The position numbers were made by a program, and so were the translations under genes. DNA of 7,743 nt from an uncultured Collinsella sp. (lineage in GTDB: Bacteria > Actinomycetota > Coriobacteriia > Coriobacteriales > Coriobacteriaceae), in assembly GCA_905194675.1 (NCBI GenBank), contig CAJJTG010000065.1:1-7743 (forward strand). The letters run 5' to 3'. Below the pieces are notes generated by a model that did no database searches, was not told where the DNA came from, and saw only the letters and a program-made list of their open reading frames with translations. This document shows, one piece after another, positions 7,604-7,743 of the stretch (position 1 is its first letter; every line of letters starts with the position of its first letter).

Positions 7604-7743
7604 CTAGTTGGCCATAACGCCTTCGGTCCAGGCCTCGACGTCCTCGATACGCAGGACGTTGGCGACCTCGGCCACGCAGTCGACGTTGGCAAGCTCGGCG
7701 GCGGCAGCCTGGACGTCCTTCTCGAGCGCGCGGTGCGTCAGGA
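7604..7743 (-). CDS. hom: Probable homoserine dehydrogenase, C-terminal ACT-domain end (5' part beyond window)
   Basis: Only the last 45 codons and a TAG stop are inside the window. The tail begins LTHRALEKDVQAAAAEL, continues with VDCVAEVANVLRIEDVEAW and ends in TEGVMAN. A THRALEKD-type strand followed by a helix and a VAEVANVLRIE strand is the pattern at the end of Gram-positive homoserine dehydrogenases, whose C-terminal ACT domain senses threonine. The enzyme reduces aspartate semialdehyde to homoserine with NAD(P)H, the branch point for threonine and methionine. The catalytic domain is not visible, so another ACT-domain protein remains possible. A strong terminator just beyond the stop makes it the last gene of its transcript. 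Confidence 0.72.
   Translation of the reverse strand, partial: LTHRALEKDVQAAAAELANVDCVAEVANVLRIEDVEAWTEGVMAN

Overview
The window is a GC-rich bacterial chromosome segment. The base composition, the long single-chain PurL of the Clostridium/Streptococcus type and the codon use (many GCC, CTC, GGC and GAC codons) suggest a gut actinomycete of the class Coriobacteriia, most likely Collinsella. This is an inference from style and protein flavour; no rRNA or other marker gene is present.

Layout, left to right: (1) the 5' part of an EamA-type drug/metabolite transporter on the minus strand, cut by the left edge; (2) a strong intrinsic terminator for purL just upstream of it; (3) purL on the minus strand, a complete 1248-residue FGAM synthase with its own glutaminase domain; (4) a 184-bp divergent intergenic region; (5) a plus-strand CPA2-like cation:proton antiporter with an unrecognised cytoplasmic tail; (6) a 241-bp intergenic region filled mostly by a regular array of six alternating 15-base arms at an exact 31-base pitch; (7) a complete minus-strand short-chain dehydrogenase that resembles bile-acid BaiA enzymes; (8) a spacer with a dyad and a 12-bp terminator hairpin; (9) the last 45 codons of a minus-strand gene, probably homoserine dehydrogenase (ACT domain), cut by the right edge.

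The genes do not form an obvious pathway or operon. purL, hom and the SDR are separated by terminators or long spacers, and the antiporter is the only plus-strand gene. They read as single housekeeping or accessory transcription units: purine synthesis, ion homeostasis, an oxidoreductase of unknown substrate, and threonine/methionine synthesis.

The most unusual structure is the array at 6413-6583. Three 46-base inverted-repeat units (15-base arm, 16-base loop, 15-base arm) repeat every 62 bases and are separated by 16-base spacers. It looks like a REP/BIME-like extragenic palindrome cluster or a helically phased protein-binding array, and no coding feature explains it. No phage, insertion sequence, CRISPR array, tRNA or rRNA was seen.
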